From Calditrichia bacterium (GTDB taxonomy: Bacteria; Calditrichota; Calditrichia; RBG-13-44-9): DNA of 6,276 bases. Both the position numbers and the translations under genes were made by a program. The notes beneath the pieces were generated by a model. That model made no database searches and had not been told where the DNA came from. It worked only from the letters and a program-made list of their open reading frames with translations. Within the stretch, counting starts at the first letter, position 1. Every line of letters starts with the position of its first letter. Location of the stretch: positions 1-6,276 of the forward strand of contig JALXCH010000257.1 in assembly GCA_026991005.1 (NCBI GenBank), read 5' to 3'. Shown here piece after piece: positions 3,968 to 6,276 of the stretch.

Positions 3968-6276
3968 AACCTGGGAGGCACTTCCGTTGTTGGGAAGCCA
4001 GAAATTCTGAGAATCGGTTGCATCAACGTTGCCATCCAGATTAAAATCGGAGGCGTTGTAATCGTCGCTGCTTCCCTGTTGAGTATACCACTCCCCATTG
4101 TAGTCGAGGGCATCCACAGCGCCATCGCCATTGGCATCCCCGGAGCGCATTCCGTAAACTGAACCCAGTAGTTTTAACGGAGACGGTCCCGTGGTGTAGG
4201 CTCGGCTGGCGCTATCGGTAAAGTTGTAAAATGTTTTGTAGAGCACATTCAGGGACAGGGGATTGGCGCTCATCACCGAAAGGTGGTTCCGATGATGTAC
4301 AACCAGATAGTAGCTTCCCGCTTCTATTTTAAAGATCACCGCGCTCATGCCATCCAGATCTACGATTTTGCCATCCTTACGCAGGAAAGCCGCCCGGCGT
4401 GCCACCCGGGTATTGGCCGCAGTACCGCTTCTTAACTCCAGCAGTACCCAATCCACAATATTCGCCGGAAGTGCCGTAACAGCTTCACCCCCCGAGTAGT
4501 TCCAGGGCGCTTGATTATAGGGTTGGGTTTTGGGAATCAATCCCGCATCCCGCAAAGTGGTGCGCATCTCTCCGGTGGCGCTTTCGTAAGCCCCTTCCAG
4601 AAAAATTTTACAGGAGACAGCGGGCCAACCATAGTAGCTAGAATCCCCCCACACGGAATAACCGCGCGGCGCAGCGTGCACAAACACCCGATTATCTCCG
4701 TACACGCGGGCAATTCCGGTACGATTCCCCGTTAGATCACGTAAAAACGAAGCACCCACACCATTCCCCTGAACCGTTACCCAGGCACCGATGGTGTCGG
4801 TGTGGGATTTGTTTAGAACCACGATGCATCCTCCCAAATTTCCGGTTCCCGTTCCGCCCTCGCGCTGAGCAATGTAAACTTTAGAAGCGTAACTGCTGAA
4901 ATCGCCGCTGGCATAGGGATTGTTTCCCGGTTTGTAGTCCGGTGAACCCACCTCGGTAAGGCGATAGAAATTTCCGCTAACGAAATGCTTGCGAATGTGG
5001 AGCAGATTATCAAGCCACTGCTTCATGCCAGACATGGTAAAGGATTCGCTGGAATCGGAATTGTAAAACGTGCCCCCGAAATAATCCGGGTAAAAAATGG
5101 TCGCCGTGCCAGGATGGGTGAGAATGTAAGCGTAGGCCAATTCCGAATTGTTAACAATGGGATTGTGAGCATTGGTGTAGGGGCGAAATACATCGTGATT
5201 GTGTACAAAGGTGGTGATGTACACACCATGGTTCCATTTGGGATACAAACCGGCACTGTGCAGGTTTCGGGCATCGTAACCATCGTCATCGCAAAAAGAT
5301 TTAAGGGCGTAAAACAGGGGGAAATCAAATGCTGTCATTTTATGGGAACCAGTGATGTAAGCGTTGATTTCATCGACCCAGGATTTAATCTCATCGGCAC
5401 CGCTCCAGTGTTCGGCCACGTAGTAACGCTCGCTCATCCGGGGATCATTCACCCATTGCGCCATGTAATAGGGTTCGATTCCTTTAGCCAGGTCGAACCG
5501 ATACCCGTCAAAACCCAGAGAGTCGGTGAGCCATTCTCCCCAGGCTTTTAGCTCATTGAAAACACTGCTGTTAGCAAAACAAATGTCGTTCCCGAAATAA
5601 GGATAATGGTACGTTTCGGCAATATCATGGTGTCCGCTGGTAGTGGGATGGTAATAGCTGTAATTTTTGGGGAATTTGCCACTGGCAGGTTGAATGCGGG
5701 TGTAGCTGTAAATTTTGAGCTGGGAACTTACGTCGTAATCGTCACCGGCCTGATTGATGTCCGGATCGTACCACAATTGATTAATGATAAAATCCCGAGT
5801 ACCGCTGTAATCTGTGGACCACAGTTTGAACTCCAGCCAGCCTCCTGTGTGGTCCAGATAGTATTCATCGATTTTACCATCGGTTTCGTTGGGATTGATT
5901 TCCCCTTCCATGATTCTGCCGGGAAGGTCGATCCGGAAAGCGTCGAAGGGGCCGCTGTCACCATCGCCAATTTGCCATTCGTACCAGTGCGCTTGTCCGT
6001 TAGCGTTTTGCCCGCTGGAATTGCTAAACCAGGGACGCAGAGCGTAGTAGCCTTCGTTATCGACATAACTGGTCTGGGAGTGGTCGTATTTATTCCCTTT
6101 GATTTGCACATAGTACCGACCGGCGGGAGCATTTTCGTACACATAGGCGTACCGATCGTAAGGATACACCGGGTACCAGCTTTTGTTTTTGATGTAGTCT
6201 TCCACATCGGGATTAACTTCCAGGTCGCCGCCGTACACATGGTTGAGCACCACATCGCAGATTACCTCCATCCCCA
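3959..6276 (-). CDS. GH13 alpha-amylase with C-terminal dockerin-like module (N-terminus off right edge)
   Basis: The frame is open to the window edge. The methionine at 6271 is internal, since it directly precedes conserved region I, so the signal peptide and first barrel strands are outside. Numbering from that methionine (770 residues visible), region I is DVVLNH (6-11), region II GYRFDLAK with nucleophile D260 and R258, region III YYVAEHW with acid/base E287, and region IV FVHNHD with H359 and D360. The first variable position of region IV is histidine, where D or E is usual. About 250 residues separate regions I and II, far more than in typical amylases, so domain B is enlarged. A C-terminal beta domain ends near GYSVWG (537-542). 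Residues 550-700 are a separate module seen in extracellular proteins of FCB-type bacteria. DANGDGAVDALD (712-723) and DFNLDGNVDATD (742-753) are dockerin-like calcium loops. The likely role is secreted cleavage of starch or related alpha-1,4-glucans. Confidence 0.93.
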   Translation of the reverse strand, partial: GMEVICDVVLNHVYGGDLEVNPDVEDYIKNKSWYPVYPYDRYAYVYENAPAGRYYVQIKGNKYDHSQTSYVDNEGYYALRPWFSNSSGQNANGQAHWYEWQIGDGDSGPFDAFRIDLPGRIMEGEINPNETDGKIDEYYLDHTGGWLEFKLWSTDYSGTRDFIINQLWYDPDINQAGDDYDVSSQLKIYSYTRIQPASGKFPKNYSYYHPTTSGHHDIAETYHYPYFGNDICFANSSVFNELKAWGEWLTDSLGFDGYRFDLAKGIEPYYMAQWVNDPRMSERYYVAEHWSGADEIKSWVDEINAYITGSHKMTAFDFPLFYALKSFCDDDGYDARNLHSAGLYPKWNHGVYITTFVHNHDVFRPYTNAHNPIVNNSELAYAYILTHPGTATIFYPDYFGGTFYNSDSSESFTMSGMKQWLDNLLHIRKHFVSGNFYRLTEVGSPDYKPGNNPYASGDFSSYASKVYIAQREGGTGTGNLGGCIVVLNKSHTDTIGAWVTVQGNGVGASFLRDLTGNRTGIARVYGDNRVFVHAAPRGYSVWGDSSYYGWPAVSCKIFLEGAYESATGEMRTTLRDAGLIPKTQPYNQAPWNYSGGEAVTALPANIVDWVLLELRSGTAANTRVARRAAFLRKDGKIVDLDGMSAVIFKIEAGSYYLVVHHRNHLSVMSANPLSLNVLYKTFYNFTDSASRAYTTGPSPLKLLGSVYGMRSGDANGDGAVDALDYNGEWYTQQGSSDDYNASDFNLDGNVDATDSQNFWLPNNGSASQVPQ

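Noticed and set aside
3827..4162. 111-codon plus-strand frame with a hydrophobic start
   Set aside because: It overlaps the dockerin-like end of the amylase in antisense and has no good ribosome binding site; the apparent hydrophobic start comes from TTTG-rich spacer DNA.
4985..5551. 188-codon plus-strand frame
   Set aside because: It is antisense to the catalytic core of the amylase, which is clearly the coding strand.

Overview
The window looks like ordinary chromosomal DNA of a Gram-negative-type bacterium, probably from the Calditrichota/Ignavibacteria side of the FCB group. This placement is an inference from two things. The amylase ends in a two-loop, dockerin-like calcium-binding module followed by a terminal S-Q-V-P-type tail. 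The intergenic DNA carries short hairpin repeats and TTTGCG / GATTCTTCGCTCCGCT-type dispersed repeats. No ribosomal RNA or other decisive marker is present.

Layout. (1) 1-572, minus strand: the N-terminal 190 codons of a gene that runs off the left edge. It encodes a signal peptide followed by an Rhs/YD-repeat-type N-terminal region, in strikingly A+T-rich DNA. (2) 584-1067: A+T-rich DNA with no convincing gene, apart from one short TGA-interrupted frame. (3) 1068-2315, minus strand: a complete M20-family metallopeptidase with all expected zinc ligands, in DNA of about half G+C. (4) 2316-3122: an 807-base divergent intergenic region packed with repeats. It holds two copies of a two-hairpin unit, a 71-base direct repeat, an inverted partial copy forming a long stem, and a 19-base direct repeat near both ends. 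(5) 3123-3779, plus strand: a complete Nudix hydrolase of the CoA-pyrophosphatase type. (6) 3780-3958: a convergent spacer with no clear terminator. (7) 3959-6276, minus strand: a GH13 alpha-amylase whose N-terminus lies beyond the right edge.

The genes do not form an operon or a visible joint pathway. M20 and Nudix are transcribed divergently, and Nudix and amylase converge. The three right-hand genes look like housekeeping or nutrient functions: peptide breakdown, nucleotide/cofactor cleanup and extracellular starch breakdown. The left kilobase looks foreign and is the best candidate for accessory DNA, possibly an Rhs-type polymorphic protein locus, but the informative C-terminal end is outside the window. 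The most unusual structure inside the window is the nested repeat cluster at 2356-3065. I found no convincing complete new system.
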